Of a stretch of 64,000 nucleotides of DNA, positions 15,971-24,600 are shown one piece after another (position 1 is the stretch's first letter; every line of letters starts with the position of its first letter). The stretch lies in assembly GCA_045226255.1 (NCBI GenBank), contig JBGVCG010000011.1, forward strand, positions 12,278 through 76,277, in the 5' to 3' direction. The stretch comes from UBA1181 sp045226255. GTDB taxonomy: Bacteria > Bacteroidota > Bacteroidia > Bacteroidales > Paludibacteraceae. The notes under the pieces are model-generated. The model was given only the letters and a program-made list of their open reading frames with translations. It had not been told where the DNA came from and ran no database searches. The translations under genes and the position numbers were made by a program.

Positions 15971-18343
15971 ATGAAAAAAATTTTTACAATTGTCGCAATG
16001 ACATTGTTGTGGATAGTGTCGCTATCGGCGCAAATTCCACAAAAGCTCACTTATCAGGCTGTAATACGCGATGTTGTGGGTAATGTGATCACCAACCAGG
16101 ATCTGGCTGTACAGATCTCCATCCTGCAAGGTTCGTTGGAAGGCCCTGTTGTCTATTCCGAGAACCACACCACCAGCACGACCGTCAACGGAGTGATCAC
16201 GCTTGAGGTCGGAGGCGGAAAGACGTCGTACGACTTCACCTCCATTGATTGGAGCAACGGACCGTTCTACATCCGCTCCACGGCCGAGCTGAACGGCAAG
16301 AGCATCTCCGTCACTTCTCAGTTACTGAGCGTCCCTTACGCATTGTATGCGCAGAGGTCATTCTTCGCGAACAAGGTGGACGAGCAATTCCTGGAGGACA
16401 TCATCGCAGCCAGAATACAGAGCGCCTTAGATGAGCAGAACGCAGCATGGGAAGACAAGATCCAGAGCGCCCTGAATGAAAGGGATGCGATCTGGGGAAG
16501 CAAGCTCGAGGCGCTTGAGGCGGCTTTGGACTCCATCTCTGCCCAGCTGACCGTATCACCGGTCGACACGATTCCTAGCGACACCATCCCAAGCGATACC
16601 ATCCCTACCGATACAACCACCATCCCTAGCGACACCATTCCAGTTGACACGGTAAGTGTAGACACCACTTTCAAGTCGGCCGCCATAAATGATGTATTGC
16701 CAGGCATATTCTCCATGGGAAAAAATCTGAAAGTGCATTTCTCCAGAGGTATTTTGCAATACCACGGGGAAAAGGGAATGATAAGGTTCGCCAAAAACCA
16801 ATTCGATAATCCAGGAAGGAAATATACAGATTTTTGCCACTATCCTCCTAAAGCATGGATTGACCATTTTGAGCATGGTTCTCTGTCCGAAATAGCATGT
16901 CCATGTTTATCCTGGGATCGTGATCAAGCACTATACGGCAACGGCTATGATGTTGACGCCAACGCAATACAAAACATAGGGGAATGGAATGTTCCTTCTA
17001 TATCAAATTGGTATTATATCCTATCAGAAAGGGAAAGGGCAGACAGCCTCTATTCGAAGGCAGAAGTGGCTGGAGTAAAAGGATACGTCCTCCTGCCAGA
17101 CGATTGGAAAACACCTGCCGATTTAACCTTTACCCCAAAAACAGAGACTTGCTCAGGCAATGTCTATGACAAAAAAACATGGGAAAAGATGGAAGCCTTG
17201 GGCGCTGTCTTCATGCCATGCGACAGATATTGGTCCTGGATGTTGATGGGGGCATTTTTGAACTTTTCCGCCGACCATGCATATCCTATAGAAAAAGATT
17301 ATTGGGATTATGAAAACGATTTTATCGTGTGGGATGAATACTACTGCAGATCAATAAACGCCTATCGTCTAGTTGTACCAGACAGCATTGCTGTTAAGAT
17401 CATGAGTGAAGAGCCAACAGAAAAGGAGGAAATCGAAGACGAAGAGGATCCGTCCACACCGAGCACTTATCTTCCTGACGAGCCAACTGATTTATCAAAC
17501 GTTGATATGAAGGCAGGACTCCTTCACGGAAAATTCTCCGTGTCGGAAACCAAACAAGTAAATTTCTCGCAAGGAAATCTACAGTATAACAAAGATTCAA
17601 AAATTTGGCGCTTCGCCGACAAACAGTACTCTCATATACAAAGCAAAAATTGGTGGGGATCACAACTTGAGATAGCAGACGACGGATGGTTAGACAATTT
17701 CACTTGGGCTTCGTCAGGATTCGCTTGTGACCCTCTTCAATATTTCGAACATGATGAGAGCTATGGGCAATGTCTAGAGGAAAAAGATCTCGCAGGCACC
17801 AAATTCGATTGGGGAGTAAACAATCCAATCATCAACGGAGGCAACACTCCAAACATCTGGCGTACACCTACAAAGGAGGAATGGGGATACCTCATAAAAA
17901 GAGTAAAGGATGGGAAAAAACTCTGCTACCCTGGCGTTGTTTGTCGAAACACTGGACTAATTCTCTTACCTGACGATTGGGAATTCGAACCGGAGCTTCC
18001 TGATTCAGACACACTTGAAGAGGATATGTTTAAACCACCTTACGAAAGTAACGTATATACAGAAGAAGTATGGACTCGTATGGAAGCCAAAGGTGCAGTC
18101 TTTTTGCCTAGTGCAGGATTGGTTCTCACTAGTTATTTTTGGGACATAGATGACGTTGGAACCACCAGATGGGTAGAAGGTTCTTATTGGTCCACTACCC
18201 CATCAGCATTGTGCATAAGCGTAGATTCCCAGGATGGCGCCGACGGATATTATGGATATTATTATGACATTCTTTTTAGGGTACTGGGCAACCGTACTAA
18301 ATATGGAAGTTCCGTCCGCCTAGTACGTGACGTGACAGAATAA
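15971..18343 (+). CDS. Large secreted protein with coiled coil and two copies of a Bacteroidales surface module
   Basis: The 790-residue protein starts with a signal peptide (MKKIFTIVAMTLLWIVSLSAQ). A domain of about 110 residues follows, of the type IPQKLTYQAVIRD..GNVITNQ found at the N-terminus of many exported Bacteroidota proteins. Residues about 130-190 look like a coiled coil (ARIQSALDEQNAAWEDKIQSAL). An Asp/Thr/Pro linker (DTIPSDTIPSDTIP) leads to two related modules. The first begins PGIFSMGKNLKVHFSRGILQYHG; the second begins LHGKFSVSETKQVNFSQGNLQYN. Each continues with a W-rich body containing WNVPSISNWYYILSERERA or NIWRTPTKEEWGYLIKR and ends near RLV. The function is unknown; a fibre-like adhesin or binding protein is a guess. 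Confidence 0.8.
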   Translation: MKKIFTIVAMTLLWIVSLSAQIPQKLTYQAVIRDVVGNVITNQDLAVQISILQGSLEGPVVYSENHTTSTTVNGVITLEVGGGKTSYDFTSIDWSNGPFYIRSTAELNGKSISVTSQLLSVPYALYAQRSFFANKVDEQFLEDIIAARIQSALDEQNAAWEDKIQSALNERDAIWGSKLEALEAALDSISAQLTVSPVDTIPSDTIPSDTIPTDTTTIPSDTIPVDTVSVDTTFKSAAINDVLPGIFSMGKNLKVHFSRGILQYHGEKGMIRFAKNQFDNPGRKYTDFCHYPPKAWIDHFEHGSLSEIACPCLSWDRDQALYGNGYDVDANAIQNIGEWNVPSISNWYYILSERERADSLYSKAEVAGVKGYVLLPDDWKTPADLTFTPKTETCSGNVYDKKTWEKMEALGAVFMPCDRYWSWMLMGAFLNFSADHAYPIEKDYWDYENDFIVWDEYYCRSINAYRLVVPDSIAVKIMSEEPTEKEEIEDEEDPSTPSTYLPDEPTDLSNVDMKAGLLHGKFSVSETKQVNFSQGNLQYNKDSKIWRFADKQYSHIQSKNWWGSQLEIADDGWLDNFTWASSGFACDPLQYFEHDESYGQCLEEKDLAGTKFDWGVNNPIINGGNTPNIWRTPTKEEWGYLIKRVKDGKKLCYPGVVCRNTGLILLPDDWEFEPELPDSDTLEEDMFKPPYESNVYTEEVWTRMEAKGAVFLPSAGLVLTSYFWDIDDVGTTRWVEGSYWSTTPSALCISVDSQDGADGYYGYYYDILFRVLGNRTKYGSSVRLVRDVTE

Positions 18344-18405
18344 ATCCAGGACAGCCCCGATTGGGTCTATTGGTTCCCCATAGATTCCCATCAGGTACAA
18401 TTATG

Positions 18406-18447
18406 GCAAGCCCCCCAAGCAGATTTAGCGTCTGCAGGGGGGCTTGC
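18406..18447 (+). terminator. Strong terminator after the 790-residue protein gene
   Basis: GCAAGCCCCCC (18406-18416) pairs with GGGGGGCTTGC (18437-18447); an inner stem GCAGA/TCTGC extends it. TTATTTAT follows. Confidence 0.82.
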
Positions 18448-18511
18448 TTATTTATAGTCCCCTTAACGCAAAAAAGAGTGTGGAGCAGAGGAATAATGTC
18501 ATAGGAATCCA

Positions 18512-18519
18512 TATATTTG
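18512..18519 (+). promoter_or_regulatory. Probable -7 element of the LRR gene
   Basis: TATATTTG matches TAnnTTTG about 90 bp before the ATG at 18612. No clear -33 box was found. Confidence 0.4.
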
Positions 18520-18611
18520 TAAAAGTATCGGACTCTAATATTATCTACAAAAATCCGTACCCATATCAGTAAGAAACCCCAAAGATCACTTCCCTAAAAA
18601 TCCATAGCACT

Positions 18612-20960
18612 ATGAATTATTCCGTAAGCAATAGCACACTGACTTATCACGACGATGTCGAGACCATAAGGTGGGCTGACACTCCTAGGGACATGGACAA
18701 AATCAAGCGCATTGTCTTCCCCAGCTCCGTGAAAAGGATCAGAAAAGAGGTTTTCAAGGAGATGGAAGCGTTGGAGGAAATTGTCTTCTCAGAAGGGTTG
18801 GAAGACATCGGGGAGAGGGCTTTCGCGGGTTGTCCACGCTTGAAGGAGGTCATTTTCCCCAAAGGGCTTAAAGACATCGAGGGAAACGCTTTTTCAGGAT
18901 GTACCGCCTTGGAGCGCATCGCCATCCACCCGGGGACACAGGAGATCAACGTCTGGGACGAGGCCTTCGCCAACTGCGTCAACCTACGGGAGGTGGAGAT
19001 GGACGATACGATAGATTACACTTGCTTCAGGCCCAATGCCTTCAAGAACACCGCTTTCCTGGCCAATCTACGTCAGAAAGACCCGCTGGTGGTCATCCAC
19101 GGAGAGGTGATCGACGGGAAGACGTGCCAAGGCGATCTGGTCATACCCGCCCACGTGAAGGGAATCTGCTGTGGTGCCTTCTCCGACAACAAGAAGCTCA
19201 CCAGCGTCGTCGTGCCGGACACGGTGGAATACGTTTCCTTCTCGGCTTTCGAAGGCTGCACTTCGCTGAGGAGGGTTGTGTTGCCGGCCAACATGAAAAA
19301 CCTGTCCGAAGCCACTTTCAGGAACTGCACCTCGTTGGAGGAGGTTGTGCTCCCGACGTGCGAAGATCTGAACATATACGGCTACGCGTTCCATAACACC
19401 CCCTACCAAAAGAATCGACAGAAGGAAGGCAGCCCATTCATCCTCAACGGGTGGGTGGTCGACGGATCATCCTGCAAGGGGGAGGTGCACCTCTCTGGCA
19501 TAAAAGGCATATCGTCCTCCGCTTTTCACCTCAATCATGAGATCACCAAGGTGGTAGTCGGCGAAGGATGCAAGGTGATAAATAGGGAAGCCTTCAAGGA
19601 TTGCCTCGCTCTCAGGGAAGTCACGCTTCCCGATTCATTGAGAAAGCTCGGAGTCTCAGCCTTCAGGAACTGCCACCAACTGGCTAAGATAAACATCCCC
19701 GAAGGGATAGAAACCATTCCTCAGGATGCGTTCGATAGCTGCGTATCGTTGACGACGCTCACGCTGCCCCACTCTTTGAAGGAAATAGAGCGCGGAGCGT
19801 TCGACAATTGCCTGAAACTCAAGAAACTGGAGATCGGTCCGAAGGTAAAGGTGGCCTCTCGATACTTCGAGAAGGACGAGTCCCCTTTCATAGGATGCGT
19901 CGTCACGGCAAAGACCGTAAAAGACAGCCTGGAGAATTACCATGAGGGGCAGGAAAAATGCCTCATCGTGAAGGAAGAGAAATACATGGGTAGGGAAGAC
20001 ATTGTGGTGGCGGTCATTCCAGAGGGGGTGAAAGCCATCGGGTGTAATGCGTTCTACGCTTGCAGAAACCTGAAGAAAGTGGTGTTCCCCGACAGCCTCG
20101 AAATGATTGACCGTAACGCTTTTAATGATTGCAAAGAGTTGGAAGAAATTATCCTCCCCGAGCATTTGGAAGAGATCGGAGAGAACGCGTTTACTGATTG
20201 CGAGAACTTAAAGCGCATTGTGCTCCCGGATAGTTTAAAACGCATCGACAGATCCGCATTCTATGAGTGTACCCATCTGACGAATATAGTTCTTCCGAAG
20301 AGCCTGGAAAGGATTGGTGGCGGGTGTTTCAGGAATTGTGAAAGGCTGGAAACATTTAGTTGGCCCGCTAGCATAGAAACCATTGAAGAAGGGATGTTTT
20401 CACATTGCCAATCATTGGAACACTTGGAGATCCCTGAGGGTGTAACCTCCATGGAAGGAAGCATAGTCGACGGGTGTGTAAGGCTCAAAACCATTCGGAT
20501 ACCACCCACCATCAAAGAGATTTCGGAACATACATTCCATAGTTCGTGCTTGGAGGAGGTTGTGTTGTCGGAAGGGGTGGAGACCATAAAGAGCAATGCC
20601 TTTGAGGATTGCAAATCGTTACGTTCCATCAACTTCCCCTCTTCCCTGAAAAGGATCGAGGCTTGGGCGTTTACGGGATGCGACCAGTTGCAATGCCCGA
20701 AGGATCTGGAGAATGTGTCAGTGGACAGGGATGCCTTCAAGCGTAGTTTCCAGACCGCCCTCCACGATATAAACAGAGATTACCAAATCATCCCTCTCGT
20801 AATAGCGATGGCCATTGTCTCCTGCATATTGTTCCTTCTCTTCAACTTCTCTTGGTGGGTGACATTATTGCTGGCGGTGGCGGTTGTCCTAGGCTGTGTA
20901 CTGTTGATGTTCGTTTTTATATTTCTATTTTATCTTCTATTTTACAGATATTCGATATGA
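18612..20960 (+). CDS. BspA-type leucine-rich repeat protein with C-terminal membrane anchor
   Basis: The 782-residue protein has no signal peptide (MNYSVSNSTLTYHDDVETIRW). From about residue 35 to 710 it is a run of about 23-residue LRR_5/BspA repeats of the form LKEVIFPKGLKDIEGNAFSGCTALERI. Between about residues 720 and 780 lie two hydrophobic stretches (LVIAMAIVSCILFLLF and WVTLLLAVAVVLGCVLLMF...), so the repeats would sit in the cytoplasm with the protein held by its tail. BspA-like proteins are normally exported, so this topology is unusual. Alternative signal-less export cannot be excluded. It is followed after 63 bp by a gene for an HXXEE membrane protein. Confidence 0.85.
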   Translation: MNYSVSNSTLTYHDDVETIRWADTPRDMDKIKRIVFPSSVKRIRKEVFKEMEALEEIVFSEGLEDIGERAFAGCPRLKEVIFPKGLKDIEGNAFSGCTALERIAIHPGTQEINVWDEAFANCVNLREVEMDDTIDYTCFRPNAFKNTAFLANLRQKDPLVVIHGEVIDGKTCQGDLVIPAHVKGICCGAFSDNKKLTSVVVPDTVEYVSFSAFEGCTSLRRVVLPANMKNLSEATFRNCTSLEEVVLPTCEDLNIYGYAFHNTPYQKNRQKEGSPFILNGWVVDGSSCKGEVHLSGIKGISSSAFHLNHEITKVVVGEGCKVINREAFKDCLALREVTLPDSLRKLGVSAFRNCHQLAKINIPEGIETIPQDAFDSCVSLTTLTLPHSLKEIERGAFDNCLKLKKLEIGPKVKVASRYFEKDESPFIGCVVTAKTVKDSLENYHEGQEKCLIVKEEKYMGREDIVVAVIPEGVKAIGCNAFYACRNLKKVVFPDSLEMIDRNAFNDCKELEEIILPEHLEEIGENAFTDCENLKRIVLPDSLKRIDRSAFYECTHLTNIVLPKSLERIGGGCFRNCERLETFSWPASIETIEEGMFSHCQSLEHLEIPEGVTSMEGSIVDGCVRLKTIRIPPTIKEISEHTFHSSCLEEVVLSEGVETIKSNAFEDCKSLRSINFPSSLKRIEAWAFTGCDQLQCPKDLENVSVDRDAFKRSFQTALHDINRDYQIIPLVIAMAIVSCILFLLFNFSWWVTLLLAVAVVLGCVLLMFVFIFLFYLLFYRYSI

Positions 20961-21023
20961 TATGACTATCCTATGATAGTACTTATTGATTAATTATTTC
21001 ACTTATACACAATAGATTACAAA

Positions 21024-21569
21024 ATGGATTTAACGGTCTTTTTTATCATCTTCATTTTTTTCCTATCGGGCTTAGGCTTTATCGCCCACGAGGTGGAGGA
21101 GATCCTCACCCAACATGATTGGATGCAGAGAAACGCAGCGACCCTAAAGCAACAGTTCCCTAAGTTGGAAAAAGAGTTTGACCATCTGCTCACGATGGAC
21201 ACCAAAGCGTTCGCATTTGCCGTGTTAGAGGAGGCTATCGTAATCGTGCTGGCAATCTACCTACCCCTACACATGAATTGGACAGACATAATACCCATCG
21301 GCATTTTCCTCGCATACACCCTGCATCTGCTGGTTCATATCATCCAAGGGATTATCTTCCATGGTTATATTCCCGGGTTGGTAACCGCTTGCATAACATT
21401 CCCCATTTATGCATACGTCATATATTTCTTCATCTCTATATCAAATTACTCCAGTTACACAGATGCCTTCCCGTTTATCTTAGCCGGATTGGCGGGCTCA
21501 TGCTTCCTGCTGGTGAATCTTCTGTTCTCCCATTGGCTCGGGAAAAAGATCAGCTCGCTTTTTAAATAA
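21024..21569 (+). CDS. HXXEE-family integral membrane protein
   Basis: The 181-residue protein is mostly hydrophobic with about five membrane segments. The motif that names the HXXEE family is visible near the N-terminus as HEVEEIL (about residues 20-26), followed by a basic amphipathic stretch. A second acidic pair appears in AVLEEAIVIVLAIYL, then HLLVHIIQGIIFHGYIPG, which also fits the family. Biochemical function of the family is not established. It may be co-transcribed with the upstream LRR gene (63-bp gap) and is closed by a bidirectional terminator. Confidence 0.75.
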   Translation: MDLTVFFIIFIFFLSGLGFIAHEVEEILTQHDWMQRNAATLKQQFPKLEKEFDHLLTMDTKAFAFAVLEEAIVIVLAIYLPLHMNWTDIIPIGIFLAYTLHLLVHIIQGIIFHGYIPGLVTACITFPIYAYVIYFFISISNYSSYTDAFPFILAGLAGSCFLLVNLLFSHWLGKKISSLFK

Positions 21570-21608
21570 AAAAAACTTCGTTTTTCCCCCGCTGGGCGCA
21601 TACAAAAA

Positions 21609-21651
21609 CCCCACACATGGCCTAGGGCGTTGCCTTGGACGATGTGTGGGG
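21609..21651. terminator. Bidirectional terminator between convergent genes
   Basis: CCCCACACAT (21609-21618) pairs perfectly with ATGTGTGGGG (21642-21651), with A-rich sequence before and T-rich after, so it can stop the HXXEE gene on the plus strand and the macroglobulin gene on the minus strand. Its loop contains the CCTAGGGCGTTGCC motif that is also at 321-334 in inverse. Confidence 0.8.
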
Positions 21652-21682
21652 ATATTTTTAGACTGTAGGGTGCGTGGAGTGC

Positions 21683-24600
21683 CTACTTCCCTTCCTCCAC
21701 CCGTATCCGTACGCTTCCCGTGTTCGTCAGGAACTCAGGCGCATAGAGGCATTGGGCGGAAGTGATACCGTTGCAGTAGTCGCCCGCATGGGTCACCCAG
21801 AGCGGGTATTCGAAGACGTAGGTGCCCTTCGAAAGATGGTCGAAGAAGTAGTACATGGCGGCATCCTTCGGCGACTGGTAGTAGCAGGTGCCTTCGCTGC
21901 AGCGGTAGCCGGAGAGTTGTCGGGTAGGCTCCAGACAACTGGCCCTTTGGTCCTTCAGGGAGACATAGTCCATGTCGCGGTCGGTACGCAACGTCAGGCG
22001 CACCACCAATCTATCGCCCACCGAGAGCTTCGTGCCCTCGTTGATCTGCTTCAGGACAGACTTGCCGTTCTCGCGCACCTCCAGCATCACCATCTTCTCC
22101 ACGTGGAGGGCGGTCTTGTTCTTCCAGACCTTGTCGATATCCTCCTCGAACTGCCAGTAGAGCGCACCCCAGGAGATGTTGCCGCCCGCTTCGCTCTTCA
22201 GCTCCACATGGCCCATGTCCGGCTTCACATCGTCACCCTTGATGTACTCCGTGAAGTAGCCCGTGCCCGCCTCGGCTTTCTCAGGCTGGACGGCCTTGCC
22301 TCCCAGCTTGATGGTCACCTGGTTATCGTTGGAGAGCCAGTCGGAACCGCTCAAGAGCAGCACGTTCAAGGCATCCACGTTGGCGATCGTATTGTCCCAA
22401 TTCTGCGTACGTTTCTGGTTGAGCAGCCACAGGCGCATCTCGTCCTGTTCCTGCACCTTAGGGTCTACCACCTCCAAGGCCTCCATGATGCGCGTATGGG
22501 TGGAGACTGCAGCGTCGGACCATAGGTAACCGCTCGTGTTCTTCTGCCAGAACATGCCCATCTCGTCGGTCGTCGTGGAGAACTCACGGAGCGACTCCAC
22601 GATTGTCTTCGCCAGTTCCTTGTCACCGCCCCGCTGGAAAGCGATGGCCGCCAACGCCTTGCCGTAGAGGGAGAACTCCTTCCAGGAATCCTTCGCTAAG
22701 CCGTAGTAGAACGAGAAGGCCTCCTTCGCCTTGTTGTCCAATGCCACCTCCGAGAAGAGGCTACGGACTTGGAAGTAGTAGAGATCGGTCATGCACACGT
22801 AAGCCAGTTTCTTGTAATCCTTCGGGTGATGTTTCTTCAGGTACTCATATTTCTCCCGCAGCTCGTTGTCCAAGAAACGGATCGAAGCATCGTACCGCGC
22901 TTTTTGCAACAATGCGTCATTCGCGATGCCCTCCTTGCGCAGACGGCCGAGGTTGTCGAGCACGAAGAGCGTGGTGTGTGTGCTCGGGTAGATATGCGGT
23001 TCCACGCACTTGAACCAAGTGTATGCGCCGCTTTCCAGACGGAACTCCATCAGTTTGTCGAACCATAAGGTGCATTTGTTCTGCAGGTCGTTCACGTCGA
23101 AAAGCGTGGAGAGGCGTTGTTTCATCTCCGTCTCGTCCTTGGCCTCCATCACCCAAGGCGACTCGTTCAGCAGGATGTTCTTCACGTCCTGGTTCTTCTC
23201 CAGGTTGGAGAGGAGCGTCTGCTTGTCCATGCCCTGTTGCTTCCACGTGTTGATCACGTTGAAGATCTTCGGGTTAGACTTCGCGATATGATGCGACAAC
23301 AAAGATGCGAAGTGTGCGGCGGAATAGCTCACCGCGTTCTCATGCTCCACCGACGCCACCGAAGGCAGCGCCTGCACGGCGTACCAGATAGGGTCCTTCG
23401 CGAACTCGAGCTTCAGGAAGCGGGAGGAGAGCGTGGTGGATTGGTTGTTCACTAGGTTATCGAACGTGTAGTTCTTCGTCTGTCCGCCCCTCACGTAGAG
23501 CGGCAGGGACTGCGTCACGACCATGCGGTCGGAGAGGATAGGGAGCAAGGTCTGCTCCGCATCCGAGAAGTTGCCCGCCACGGCGGAGGTGCGCATCAGC
23601 ACGGCATCCCTATCACGAGGCACGTCGAACGTCCAAGTGGCCGCCGTGTTCTTGCCTGCCTCCACAGCGAACTGGGCATTCAGTTTTGCGACCACCTTCT
23701 CCGTCACAGGGTCCAGCAGTTCCATGAGGGCGGTTCCGTTTATCGCGGACTCGGAGAGGTTGATGACCTTGGCGGATAGCACGCAACGGTCGCCCTTGCG
23801 CAGGAAGCGAGGCAGGTTAGGGGAAATCATGAAATCCTTTTGGGTCACCATCTCTTCAGACATCTGTCCGAAGAAGAGGTCCTTGGTATGCGCCAGGGCC
23901 TTGAAGTTCCAGCGGGTGAGGCTCTCCGGCATCTCGAAGGAGAACTGCACATTACCCTCCTTGTCTGTACGGAGTTGCGGATAGAAGAAGGCGGTCTCGG
24001 AGAAATTCTTACGTACCTGCGGCGCAGGTGCATCATTTTTCTCAGGTTCAGGGAATTCAGGCTCTGGCTCTGGTTCAGGAACCGGCTCCCCATCATCAGC
24101 CATCACATCAGCCTCTTCTAGATCTACTATGTTAGCATTGTCCGTGAGATCATACATCGCATTCGAAGCCATCGCCATCTTCATCATAGGCGGAGCCGCC
24201 ATACCATCCTCGCATTTAGCTCCACCACAGAATGATCTATAATTATACCTCCTATATCCCTCCGGCAGTTCTATGAACCGATCAAACGACCAGCTTATAT
24301 CCTCGACATAAGATCCCCAAACGTAGGAAAGAGAGGCTTGCGTCCATTGGTACGTATCCCAAGAAGAGAAGCGGAACCATCTGCGATAGATTGGGAAGAA
24401 AGACCAGTCATGTCCACTGAATTGGTCCAACGAGGCGTCATACATCGCCGCCATCACCTCCGCCTGTCTCTCTTTCGGCAGGGTGAGTGTCCAAGTCTCC
24501 TTCGAGCCTGGCAGCATCTTATTCCTGAAGACGGAGAGTTTGATCGGCAATGCCTTAGACTCCTGTTGTTTCTTGATGGTGAATTGCGACTCGTGGCAAA

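Noticed and set aside
21674..22525. Long plus-strand frames opposite the macroglobulin gene (also 24338-25177 and 26159-27127)
   Set aside because: They lie antisense to a protein with clear homology and have low-complexity shadow composition.
23300..23400. A thioester in the macroglobulin
   Set aside because: The expected Cys-x-x-Gln pattern is not there; the site reads VASVEHENAV.
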